Shown here piece after piece: positions 16,008 through 23,816 of a stretch of DNA of 64,000 nt. Made by a program: the position numbers and the translations under genes. The notes below the pieces were generated by a model. The model worked only from the letters and a program-made list of their open reading frames with translations. It was not told the origin of the DNA and searched no databases. The stretch lies in contig NZ_MBTF01000016.1 in assembly GCF_002013915.1 (NCBI RefSeq), positions 1 through 64,000 on the forward strand, written 5' to 3'. Source of the DNA: Mucilaginibacter pedocola (lineage in GTDB: Bacteria; Bacteroidota; Bacteroidia; Sphingobacteriales; Sphingobacteriaceae). The number at the start of each line of letters is the position of its first letter. Position 1 is the stretch's first letter.

Positions 16008-16961
16008 CTACTCCTTCACTATCCTCTTCACTGCAACCGCAGTACCCTGTTTCACGGTTAAAAAGTAAATGCCATTGCGTGGCAGGCTTATTTTTTTGCT
16101 GAAGCTGCCGCCTGTGGCTTTATCGCTCCAGAGGGCTTTGCCTTCGCTGTCGGTTAGTTTTACATCGGCAGTGGTTTTAGCATCAAGGCTGAAGCTTAGT
16201 GCAGTTTTGCCGGTAGAGAACTCGGGCGAAAGGTTCAAATCGTTTATATCCAGCGTAGTTTTATCGGTACCGGCTATGCGCTTGGCTGTTTCTTTACCGG
16301 CATCGCTTACGCGGAAACTCATGCGGGTGCTTATGCCATCATTATCGGTAGTGGCAAAGTTGAACGTTTGGGTGTTTTTACGGTTGAACTCCATAAAACG
16401 CCCGCCGCGTGGGCCTTCAAAACGAAAAGGCATATCCATTGGCATTGGCGGCTCGCCATCCAGTTCTATACGGCGCTCGTCATCAAACCGGAAATTACCG
16501 TCGCCATCGCCAAATTTAAAGGCAAAGGTGCTATCGCCACCGGGCACTTTCTTTAAGCGGAAGTTGAACTTCTTGCGGATGCTGTCGCCCATTTCTACAT
16601 GGAAAGGCATATCGGGCCCGCCATCCATACGGCGTTCAATAACTACATCATCATGGTTTTTATCGCCTTTAAAGCGTTTGTTGCGGCGTATCACAATATC
16701 TCGCTTACCATCCTTATCCATACGGTCGAAGGTGATGTTGCCCATTTTGTTTATCTCGCCCAGGGCTTCTTTGCGTTCGTCGGGCGTTAGTTTTTTAATG
16801 TCTTTACCGTTTATGGTGGTATCGCCGTTGGTTATTTGTATCTCTATGTTTTTGGGGCTTTGTGCCAGCACCAATGGCGGTAAACCCAAAATGGCAACTA
16901 AGCTAAGCGAGAAAACTATCTCGAGGCGGGGGTGTGAGAAAAGGTTCTTCATTGTTTTCAT
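16008..16961 (-). CDS. Secreted protein with T9SS type A sorting domain
   Basis: The 317-residue protein has an N-terminal signal peptide (hydrophobic VFSLSLVAILGLPPLVLA, cleavage near AQS). The middle is charged and rich in D, R, G, M and F. The C-terminal domain of about 75 residues begins LNLSPEFSTGKTALSFSLD and ends GIYFLTVKQGTAVAVKRIVKE, the pattern of the Por secretion sorting domain. It should be exported to the surface by the type IX system, whose machinery is not in this window. The middle part matches no family I know. A histidine kinase gene lies divergently upstream. Confidence 0.8.
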   Translation of the reverse strand: MKTMKNLFSHPRLEIVFSLSLVAILGLPPLVLAQSPKNIEIQITNGDTTINGKDIKKLTPDERKEALGEINKMGNITFDRMDKDGKRDIVIRRNKRFKGDKNHDDVVIERRMDGGPDMPFHVEMGDSIRKKFNFRLKKVPGGDSTFAFKFGDGDGNFRFDDERRIELDGEPPMPMDMPFRFEGPRGGRFMEFNRKNTQTFNFATTDNDGISTRMSFRVSDAGKETAKRIAGTDKTTLDINDLNLSPEFSTGKTALSFSLDAKTTADVKLTDSEGKALWSDKATGGSFSKKISLPRNGIYFLTVKQGTAVAVKRIVKE

Positions 16962-17076
16962 GATGATCTAAGTTTATTAAACCAAAGGTATAAAACAGGT
17001 ATGTATCAATATGTTAAATGCTTACAGCGCAAGTGTTAAAAATTGTTAAATGCGCCCACCGTCAGGTTAATTAAAA

Positions 17077-17084
17077 TATTTTTG
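17077..17084 (+). promoter_or_regulatory. -7 promoter box TATTTTTG
   Basis: An exact TAnnTTTG ending 9 bp before the ATG at 17094. It argues against the upstream in-frame TTG at 17043 as the kinase start. Confidence 0.5.
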
Positions 17085-17093
17085 CTTTATCGA

Positions 17094-18905
17094 ATGAAAA
17101 AGAGAAGTATTAGTTTAATAATAGGGCTAATGGGCTTTGCACTGTTGGGTGTGGTGGGTATGCAGTACTCTTTCCTGCGCCAATCGTACCAAATGCAGTC
17201 GGACGTGTTTAGCCGCACGGTTGATGAAGCGCTTAACAGCGTTGTTGCCAAGCTTGCCAAGCAGGATGCCATCACCTTTCTTACAGCAAAAACACGCATA
17301 CGCACTAACCTTAACGGCACCACCGAAGAGGCTACCCGCATCAGCATAAACGGCAACAGCCTGAATACCGACGACTCCATCATTATCAAAAAAAAGCAGA
17401 ACAAACGCGAACGCAAGCTTGCCATACTGCGCGATAGCCTGAAGCGCATGATGCTGCACAAAAAGATGGACGATGAGATATCGGCATTAACGCAGCAGGG
17501 CACGCTTAACCTGCGCATACGTATTGAGGAGTTTACCGATGAGTATGGCAACGTACAAGGGCGTATGATACCCGAGGTTGTGAAAACCCCGCACCCTGCC
17601 AAAACACGCATTTATAAATACGATACCGTTCGCGGCACCTATATCGACCCGCAATTTGGTCCGCAGATAATTACCGTTGCCAAGCTTAATCCGCTTTGGG
17701 TAGAGCAGCAAAAACGCATACAGAAAGACCGCCAGGTAATGCAGATAAAGAAAATGCTGGAGGCGGATTCGCTGGAGAACCTGCCGCAAAGCACATCAAA
17801 ATCTAACGTGATAGCCAACCTTGCCGAAGAATACCGCAAAAGCAACGAGCCGCTGGCAAAACGCCTGAATGGTTTCTGGGTAGATTCGTTGCTGCGTTTC
17901 GAGTTGCATAACCGCGGTATATTCCTTCCGTTTAGCTACGAGGTATCAACCGCTAATAGCGATTCGCTCATCTTCTCGAGCGCGATGGATACTGAGGGGC
18001 AGAAGCCAAAATTTGTGGAGACCAACAGCTACCAGAAAGCCATCTTCGCTAACGAAATTGTGAACGACCCGGGCATGATAAAAATAGCCTTCCCGCAAAA
18101 GAACTCTTTTATATTGGGTAACATGAAGGCTACCATGGCTACCACCGGTACGCTGTTGTTTGTGGTTATCTTCTGCTTTGGGTACACCATATTCTCAATA
18201 CTGCGCCAAAAGAAAATATCGGAGATGAAGATAGATTTCATCAACAACATGACGCACGAGTTTAAAACCCCGGTATCAACCATAATGATAGCCAGCGAGG
18301 CTTTAAAGGATGATGAGATAGCCGAGGATAAAAGCCGCGTAGCTCGTTTGGCAAATGTGATATACGAAGAGAACGTGCGCCTGGGCAGCCATATAGAACG
18401 TGTGCTGAACATTGCCCGTATAGAGAAGAACGACTTTAAGCTGGATAAAAAGCCTGTTGACGTTAACGAGATGATAACCGCCGTATTGGATAGTATGGCG
18501 CTGAAGCTGCAAAAGTACGATGCAGTTACGCACTTAAACCTCACCGAAGATAGCACCACCATTATTGGCGACGAGCTGCACTTTAGCAACGTACTGTATA
18601 ACCTGGTTGATAATGCCGTAAAATACAGTAAAGATGCGCCGGATATTACCATTACCACAATAAAGCGTGGTGCCGACGTTTGTATTAAAGTAGCCGATAA
18701 AGGCATTGGCATGAGCCGCGACCAGCAGAGCAAAATTTTCGAACAGTTTTACCGCATACCCACCGGCAACCTGCACGATGTTAAAGGCTTTGGGCTCGGG
18801 CTTAGCTATGTAAATACCATTGTGAAACGCCTTGATGGTACCATCAGCGTGAAAAGCGAGAAGGATAAAGGCTCGGAGTTCGAGCTGAAATTCCACGCGG
18901 TGTAA
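17094..18905 (+). CDS. Membrane sensor histidine kinase with large extracytoplasmic domain
   Basis: With the ATG at 17094 the protein has 603 residues. One helix lies at about 5-25, then a long periplasmic region of more than 300 residues with basic stretches and no domain I recognise. A second helix lies at about 350-370 (MATTGTLLFVVIFCFGYTIF). HisKA follows with His388 (NNMTHEFKTP), then HATPase (LYNLVDNAVKYSKDA, VADKGIGMSRDQQSKIFEQFYR, GFGLGLSYVNTIV). The response regulator gene follows 128 bp later on the same strand, so the two form a two-component system. The signal is unknown. Confidence 0.92.
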   Translation: MKKRSISLIIGLMGFALLGVVGMQYSFLRQSYQMQSDVFSRTVDEALNSVVAKLAKQDAITFLTAKTRIRTNLNGTTEEATRISINGNSLNTDDSIIIKKKQNKRERKLAILRDSLKRMMLHKKMDDEISALTQQGTLNLRIRIEEFTDEYGNVQGRMIPEVVKTPHPAKTRIYKYDTVRGTYIDPQFGPQIITVAKLNPLWVEQQKRIQKDRQVMQIKKMLEADSLENLPQSTSKSNVIANLAEEYRKSNEPLAKRLNGFWVDSLLRFELHNRGIFLPFSYEVSTANSDSLIFSSAMDTEGQKPKFVETNSYQKAIFANEIVNDPGMIKIAFPQKNSFILGNMKATMATTGTLLFVVIFCFGYTIFSILRQKKISEMKIDFINNMTHEFKTPVSTIMIASEALKDDEIAEDKSRVARLANVIYEENVRLGSHIERVLNIARIEKNDFKLDKKPVDVNEMITAVLDSMALKLQKYDAVTHLNLTEDSTTIIGDELHFSNVLYNLVDNAVKYSKDAPDITITTIKRGADVCIKVADKGIGMSRDQQSKIFEQFYRIPTGNLHDVKGFGLGLSYVNTIVKRLDGTISVKSEKDKGSEFELKFHAV

Positions 18906-18962
18906 CACAATTGCTGTTTGGCGGTCTTACTAATATATTGATAAACCTTGCGGTGTGCGGCT

Positions 18963-19010
18963 TGTCCGTCCGTCCGCAGATACCCAACCTACAGGCACTC
19001 GCGGACAAAA
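18963..19010. repeat. GTCCG palindromic repeat, copy b
   Basis: GTCCGTCCGTCCGC pairs with GCGGACAAAA across a 23-nt spacer. It lies in the kinase-to-regulator gap, inside the presumed transcript. Confidence 0.7.
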
Positions 19011-19033
19011 CCGGGTTGCTGCACTTAACGCAA

Positions 19034-19732
19034 ATGAAGAAAATACTACTTGTTGAAGACGACCCCAACCTTGGGCTTTTGCTGCAAGACTACCTGCAAC
19101 TGAAAGGTAAGTTTGATGTGGTGCTTTGTAAAGATGGCGAGGAAGGGCTGCGCGCTTTCACCAAGCAAACTTACGACCTGCTGATACTGGATGTAATGAT
19201 GCCCAAAAAGGATGGCTTTACCCTGGGTAAGGAGGTGCGCAAAATAAACCCTGATGTGCCCATCATCTTCGCTACTGCAAAAGCCATGATAGAGGATAAA
19301 ACGCAAGCCTTTACCCTTGGTGGCGATGATTACATTACCAAACCTTTCAGGATAGAAGAACTGCTGTTGCGCATAAACGCCCTGCTGAAACGTACCGACA
19401 AAGGCGACGCTAAAAAAGCCCCCGACGATAACCCCACTACCTTTAAACTGGGCAGCTATAATTTTGATTACACCGCGCAAATGGTAACCCGTGGCGATGT
19501 GCACCAAAAGCTATCAACCAAAGAAGCAGAACTGCTGCGCCTGCTATGCCTCCGCAAAAACGAAGTACTCACCCGCGAAGAAGCCCTGCTGAACATTTGG
19601 CACGATGATAACTACTTTAACGGGCGCAGTATGGATGTGTTTTTGAGCAAAATACGCAAGTACCTGAGAGAGGACCCATCGGTAGAGATAATTAACGTAC
19701 ACGGCAGAGGATATAAGCTGCTGATCAATTAA
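19034..19732 (+). CDS. OmpR-family response regulator
   Basis: The 232-residue protein has a receiver domain with acidic pocket VEDD (8-10) and phospho-acceptor Asp53 (LILDVMMPKKDG), Thr/Ser switch in IIFATAK, and Lys in DDYITKPF. A C-terminal winged helix (about 135-232) has LSTKEAELLRLLCLRKNEVL and the typical VHGRGYKL ending. The frame runs back to 18911, but the ATG at 19034 (MKKILLVEDD) is the natural start because the extra residues come from repeat sequence. It pairs with the upstream histidine kinase. Confidence 0.94.
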   Translation: MKKILLVEDDPNLGLLLQDYLQLKGKFDVVLCKDGEEGLRAFTKQTYDLLILDVMMPKKDGFTLGKEVRKINPDVPIIFATAKAMIEDKTQAFTLGGDDYITKPFRIEELLLRINALLKRTDKGDAKKAPDDNPTTFKLGSYNFDYTAQMVTRGDVHQKLSTKEAELLRLLCLRKNEVLTREEALLNIWHDDNYFNGRSMDVFLSKIRKYLREDPSVEIINVHGRGYKLLIN

Positions 19733-20342
19733 CGGGCGTTTTAAAGTAGCCGCGTAAGTATAGCGGATGCTTGGCAGTTTTGCCGCCTTCGGTTATCACT
19801 TCAGAAAACTCAACATCAATATACCCGCTGATGACTTTTGCTGTGGCGTACTCTTTTTGATGTAGCACCAGCTTTTGCTGCGTTACCCGGTAAGTTGTTT
19901 TTTGCCCGGCAACGAGCATGGGCGATACAATTTCGGGCTCGAAATTAAATTGGCGGTTGCCGATATTCGCCTTAAAAGAATTGGAGTAAGCGGGCTCGCC
20001 ATCCCGAAAGGTAAGTAATATTGTTCCGTCGGGTTTCTTGTTGGCATAGCAATACCTGATGTTGTAACCGCCCTGCACATTGGTTTTGCAATCTGCCGTA
20101 AAATATAGATGTGCTTTATCGGCTTTAGTAATTTCCCCATCTATGGCTTTACTGATCCTCCCCTTATCATCCTTGGTTATATACCAGGCGTATGCCCAGT
20201 GTTTGGTGAAAGCGAAACTCGTTTTAGGGATTGGGTTAATAACTACTGGCTTGTAAACTGTATCCTGTGCAAAGCATTTGCCGCTGTTTAAAATATAGGC
20301 ACCGGCTAAACAGATGGGCAATAAGTTAATCCTCATCATCAA
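19725..20342 (-). CDS. Exported protein of unknown function
   Basis: The 205-residue protein has a signal peptide (INLLPICLAGAYILNSGKCFA, cleavage before QD). The mature part is rich in beta-type segments with several aromatic pairs (WAYAWYITKDDKGRI, YNIRYCYANKK). I do not recognise a family. It overlaps the response regulator gene by 8 bp tail to tail and overlaps the VOC gene start-side by 17 bp, so it is probably cotranslated with the VOC gene. Confidence 0.7.
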   Translation of the reverse strand: MMMRINLLPICLAGAYILNSGKCFAQDTVYKPVVINPIPKTSFAFTKHWAYAWYITKDDKGRISKAIDGEITKADKAHLYFTADCKTNVQGGYNIRYCYANKKPDGTILLTFRDGEPAYSNSFKANIGNRQFNFEPEIVSPMLVAGQKTTYRVTQQKLVLHQKEYATAKVISGYIDVEFSEVITEGGKTAKHPLYLRGYFKTPVN

Positions 20343-20691
20343 ACCCCGCTATATTTTCGCCGAAGTGGATAATGTTGCCGCCATTATCTAAAATGCTGAA
20401 CTGGCGCATTCCCCAGGGCATATCAGTGATGTCGCCATTGGGGTGGATAATGCCGTGTGCCTTGTACTCCTCGTACAGTTTATCAACTTCCGTTATGTTC
20501 ACATAGCAGCCTGTGGCTTTGGGTATCTCCGGGTCGGTGCAGGGCCAGTGGTGAATATAGATGCCGTCGCGGCTGAAGATGAGGTAGCCATCCCAATTAT
20601 TGTGGAAGGTAAAGCCCAGCTTTTCGGTATAGAACTTTATGGTTTCATCCGCATTGAGGGAGGCTAATATGGGTATGGCGTAGTTGAACAT
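20326..20691 (-). CDS. VOC-family protein (glyoxalase/bleomycin resistance fold)
   Basis: The 121-residue protein shows the VOC pattern: an opening strand AIPILASLNADETIKFYTEKLGF, a central GIYIHHWPC with a possible metal ligand, and a closing ITDMPWGMRQFSILDNGGNIIHFGE. Similar small VOC proteins bind bleomycin-type antibiotics or have no known ligand, so the substrate cannot be assigned. Its 3' end overlaps the exported-protein gene downstream by 17 bp. Confidence 0.88.
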   Translation of the reverse strand: MFNYAIPILASLNADETIKFYTEKLGFTFHNNWDGYLIFSRDGIYIHHWPCTDPEIPKATGCYVNITEVDKLYEEYKAHGIIHPNGDITDMPWGMRQFSILDNGGNIIHFGENIAGFDDED

Positions 20692-20810
20692 GACGATGGG
20701 TTATTTGCCTAAATATACCTCATTTAATTCCTTCCGTGTAACAACTTTGTTAAAACGAATTTCAGTTTTATTTAAATAAGTTTGCTCATTGCTTAATTAA
20801 CTGATTTACA

Positions 20811-22379
20811 ATGAAATTAAAACTACTTTACACCTGTATGGCACTTACAGGGCTGGCAGCCAGCGCGTTCGCTCAGGAACCTGTTGATGCAGCGGCTGTT
20901 GCCAAAATTCGTGAAGAAGGCTTAAACCACTCTAAAGTGATGGATATTGCCTTCAACATTACCGATGTTTCGGGCCCGCGCCTATCTAACTCGCCCGGCT
21001 TAAAACGCGCCCAGGATTGGGCAGTAAACCAACTGAAAGAATGGGGTTTGGCTAACGCTAAGCTTGAAGCATGGGGCAAATTTGGCAAAGGCTGGGAAGT
21101 GCAGAAAAACTACGCTGCCATCACCGTGCCTTACTACCACGCCATCATCGCCATCCCCAAAGCATGGACCCCAGGCACCAACGGCGCTATTAAAGGCGAA
21201 GTGGTATTGGTGAAAGCCGATAGCATTGCCGACCTGGAAAAATACAAAGGCAACCTTGCAGGCAAAGTGGTAATATTTGATACCAAACCACTTACCGAGC
21301 GCAGCTTTAAACCGGATGCATCGCGCTATACCGATGAAGAGCTTGATAAAATGGCACAGGCAACTGCCGCACCACGCGGTGGCAATCGCAACAACGCATT
21401 CGACCCTAACTCTCCTATGATGGTTGCCCGCCGCAAAATGATAGCTATGCGCGCTGCCATGAGCACCTTTTTTGTTGAGCAAAAAGTGGGCTTGATATTA
21501 AGCCAGGCACGCGGTACCGATGGTACGGTATTTACCACCAACGGTGCATCGTACGCCGATACCGCAAAAGCTGTTGCCCCCGAACTGGAAACCAGCAGCG
21601 AAGATTTCCAACGCATTTTACGCCTGGTGAAAGCCGGTAAAAAGGTGGAGATGGAAGCCGATGTAAAAACCGAGTTTTTCACTAAGGACCTGCAAGGCTA
21701 CAACGTACTTGCCGAAATACCGGGTACCGATAAAAAACTGAAAGACCAGGTAATTATGATAGGCGGGCACTTCGATTCGTGGCACGCAGGTACCGGCGCT
21801 ACAGATAACGCTGCCGGCAGTGCTGTTATGATGGAAGCCATGCGTATACTGAAAGCTATTGGCTTTAAACCAAAACGCACTATCCGCATTGGTTTGTGGA
21901 GCAGCGAAGAGCAGGGCTTATACGGCTCGCGCGGTTACGTTGCCAACCACCTGGGCGACCCAAAAACCATGGAACTGAAACCAGAGCACGCCAAGCTTGA
22001 TGCTTACTACAACCTTGACAACGGTACGGGTAAAATTCGTGGTGTGTACTTGCAGGGCGATTCGCTTGCCGGCCCTATATTCAAGGCATGGCTGGAGCCC
22101 TTTAAAGACCTTGGCGCTACCACCATTACTGTTGGCAACACCGGCGGTACCGACCACCTGAGCTACGATGCACTGGGTTTACCCGGCTTCCAGTTCATAC
22201 AGGATGGTATAGATTACAACACCCGCACGCACCACAGCAACCAGGATACCTACGAGCGCCTGATAGAAGACGACCTGAAACAAGCCGCAACTATCGTAGC
22301 ATCGTTCGTATACCACACCAGCGAGCGTAAAGATATGATACCGCGTAAGGAATTGCCTAAAGCGGCGCCTGCAAGGTAA
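20811..22379 (+). CDS. M28-family zinc aminopeptidase, exported
   Basis: The 522-residue protein starts with a signal peptide (LLYTCMALTGLAASAFA). A PA-type insert lies at about 110-260. The M28 catalytic domain has GGHFDSWHAGTGATDNAAG (zinc His and Asp) and SSEEQGLYGSRGY (Glu pair), and the late TRTHHSNQDTYERL supplies a further His ligand. Family members release N-terminal amino acids from peptides in the periplasm or outside. It is a single gene ending at a terminator, and its partners are not evident. Confidence 0.92.
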   Translation: MKLKLLYTCMALTGLAASAFAQEPVDAAAVAKIREEGLNHSKVMDIAFNITDVSGPRLSNSPGLKRAQDWAVNQLKEWGLANAKLEAWGKFGKGWEVQKNYAAITVPYYHAIIAIPKAWTPGTNGAIKGEVVLVKADSIADLEKYKGNLAGKVVIFDTKPLTERSFKPDASRYTDEELDKMAQATAAPRGGNRNNAFDPNSPMMVARRKMIAMRAAMSTFFVEQKVGLILSQARGTDGTVFTTNGASYADTAKAVAPELETSSEDFQRILRLVKAGKKVEMEADVKTEFFTKDLQGYNVLAEIPGTDKKLKDQVIMIGGHFDSWHAGTGATDNAAGSAVMMEAMRILKAIGFKPKRTIRIGLWSSEEQGLYGSRGYVANHLGDPKTMELKPEHAKLDAYYNLDNGTGKIRGVYLQGDSLAGPIFKAWLEPFKDLGATTITVGNTGGTDHLSYDALGLPGFQFIQDGIDYNTRTHHSNQDTYERLIEDDLKQAATIVASFVYHTSERKDMIPRKELPKAAPAR

Positions 22380-22427
22380 GCCCCCTAACCCCCGCTGGTT
22401 AGCGGGGGAACAGGAGTTATACACAAC

Positions 22428-22461
22428 AAAAAAGCGATTGGTCATCCCAATCGCTTTTTTT
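22428..22461. terminator. Bidirectional terminator, copy 1
   Basis: AAAAAAGCGATTG / CAATCGCTTTTTTT around a GTCATCC loop, between convergent genes. A nearly identical copy lies at 23741. A second small hairpin CCCGCT / AGCGGG precedes it at 22391-22406. Confidence 0.85.
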
Positions 22462-22466
22462 GTTTC

Positions 22467-23015
22467 TTAGTTATTCAATATCCACCAAAGTATTTTGGCT
22501 ATGTTTTTTGCATCATCAACGCCGCGGTGGTGGGTGCCTTCTAAGGGGATGTTGAGTATGTCTAACGCGCCTGCCATGCCTTGTTCAAAAGGCAATTTCT
22601 TTTTGAGCGCGAACAAGGTTTTCACATTGATATGCGAGGGGCTGAACGGATACCCCACACCCGCCGCCGTGCTTTGCCGCTGAAACTGCTTGGCATCGTA
22701 CCCGCCGAAGCTTGCCCAGGCACGGCTTTGGGTTAGGTATTGCTTCTTCAGTATCGCGCAGCCTTCTTTATAGCTTACGCCCTCGGCGGCTACCATTTCG
22801 GGTGTAATGGTGGTAAGCGAAGTGCAAAACTCGCTAATGGTGGAGCGCTCAGGTTTTATCAGGATACCTCTATTATCGGTAATTTCACCGGTGTTTACAT
22901 CCAGCAGGCAAATGCCAATTTCAATAATATCGCTCTCCATGCCCTCGGGCGCAGCGCCCTCCCAGCAAGTAGCTTCAACATCAACTATCGCTATTTTATC
23001 TAAAAGTTTTGCCAT
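22467..23015 (-). CDS. DEDDh 3'-5' exonuclease (DnaQ/KapD-like)
   Basis: The 182-residue protein carries all acidic residues of the DEDDh family: IAIVDVEATCWE (Exo I), DIIEIGICLLD, SFGGYDAKQFQ (Exo II), and GTHHRGVDDAKNIAKIL (Exo III with the catalytic His). This single-domain form is close to KapD and ERI-1-like nucleases acting on RNA or DNA ends. The frame allows an ATG at 23024, but that codon overlaps a TACATTTG promoter box, so the ATG at 23015 is preferred. Confidence 0.9.
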   Translation of the reverse strand: MAKLLDKIAIVDVEATCWEGAAPEGMESDIIEIGICLLDVNTGEITDNRGILIKPERSTISEFCTSLTTITPEMVAAEGVSYKEGCAILKKQYLTQSRAWASFGGYDAKQFQRQSTAAGVGYPFSPSHINVKTLFALKKKLPFEQGMAGALDILNIPLEGTHHRGVDDAKNIAKILWWILNN

Positions 23016-23021
23016 GATAGC

Positions 23022-23029
23022 CAAATGTA
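23022..23029 (-). promoter_or_regulatory. -7 promoter box TACATTTG
   Basis: An exact TAnnTTTG on the minus strand, 6 bp before the ATG of the exonuclease gene. A divergent box TATTTTTG lies at 23069-23076, facing the DUF6934 gene. Confidence 0.5.
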
Positions 23030-23095
23030 GCGGAAAGAATGTTCGCAGGCGTCAATTGCATTTGAATTTATTTTTGAAAATCTTATTATTACCTG

Positions 23096-23539
23096 ATGCA
23101 TTTAGAAAGTTATGATTACAAAGCCGGTAAAGATTTTCAAGAATTTTCTTTTTATAGCGAAGGTCCCAACGGAAAGATAAAAAAGAAAATCATCTATTCT
23201 AAATTTCAGGATGATCCTACTATTTACAATTTAGCATTTGGAGATGAAAGTTCGGTTGATGGAGAAATTGATGATAAAGCTGTAACTGATAATAAGGATA
23301 GAGATATAGTATTGGCTACTGTAGCAAAAACGATAAATAATTTTTGTGACCATTTCGGTAATCATCTGATTTATGCTAAAGGGAGTACGCCGGCGCGAAC
23401 AAGATTATATCAAATGAGTATTAGCCGCTTGTATGCCGAAATTAGCATGGATTTTGATGTTTTTGGGATAAAAGACAATGAATTGTATACATTTCAAAAT
23501 AACGTTAACTACGACAGCTTTTTGATTAAGAGGAAATAA
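23096..23539 (+). CDS. DUF6934 family protein
   Basis: The 147-residue protein ends in FDVFGIKDNELYTFQNNVNYDSFLI, the sequence I associate with DUF6934, a short Bacteroidota family of unknown function. There is no signal peptide or membrane helix. It is more AT-rich than neighbouring genes. A 50-codon gene with a clear ribosome binding site follows 34 bp later, and the two lie between a divergent promoter and a terminator. They could be a two-gene module, possibly toxin-antitoxin-like, but nothing in the sequence proves it. Confidence 0.75.
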   Translation: MHLESYDYKAGKDFQEFSFYSEGPNGKIKKKIIYSKFQDDPTIYNLAFGDESSVDGEIDDKAVTDNKDRDIVLATVAKTINNFCDHFGNHLIYAKGSTPARTRLYQMSISRLYAEISMDFDVFGIKDNELYTFQNNVNYDSFLIKRK

Positions 23540-23573
23540 ATGGTTATATTTGATATAAAAGAAAGGAGTTGTG

Positions 23574-23726
23574 ATGACTATAGTTAAGAAAACAAAAAAA
23601 GGCGAAGGCAAAATGACTATCGACCCTAACATGAAAAGCCATGCTAACGATCCCTTTGTTTTAAAGAAAGTGGCAGAAGCTAAAGAAACCCTTAGCAAAT
23701 TGAAATTACCGGATTATTTAAAATAG
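23574..23726 (+). CDS. Small 50-residue protein downstream of DUF6934
   Basis: An open frame of 50 codons starts at an ATG 5 bp after AAAGGAGTT, a strong Shine-Dalgarno sequence that is unusual here. The product begins MTIVKKTKKGEGKM, is basic at its start, and ends in an amphipathic helix-like VAEAKETLSKLKLPDYL. I do not recognise it. The position directly before the terminator and the good ribosome site support translation. Size and charge would suit an antitoxin or small partner of the DUF6934 protein, which is an inference. Confidence 0.6.
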   Translation: MTIVKKTKKGEGKMTIDPNMKSHANDPFVLKKVAEAKETLSKLKLPDYLK

Positions 23727-23740
23727 TCGAGATACAACTT

Positions 23741-23776
23741 AAAAAAAAGCGATTGGTCACCCTAATCGCTTTTTTA
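23741..23776. terminator. Bidirectional terminator, copy 2
   Basis: AAAAAAGCGATT / AATCGCTTTTTT with a GGTCACCCT loop, between the small ORF (plus) and dxs (minus). It differs from the copy at 22428 at only a few bases. Confidence 0.85.
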
Positions 23777-23816
23777 TTATAATCTTGATTCTTGCTTCTT
23801 AACTCTTGATTCTTTT

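Noticed and set aside
16069..16971. 300-codon frame on the plus strand opposite the T9SS cargo gene
   Set aside because: Antisense shadow of a gene with a clear signal peptide and sorting domain; the translation is Ser/Arg/Leu-rich with no domain.
18029..18733. 234-codon minus frame opposite the histidine kinase
   Set aside because: Antisense of conserved HisKA and HATPase sequence; no independent evidence for coding.
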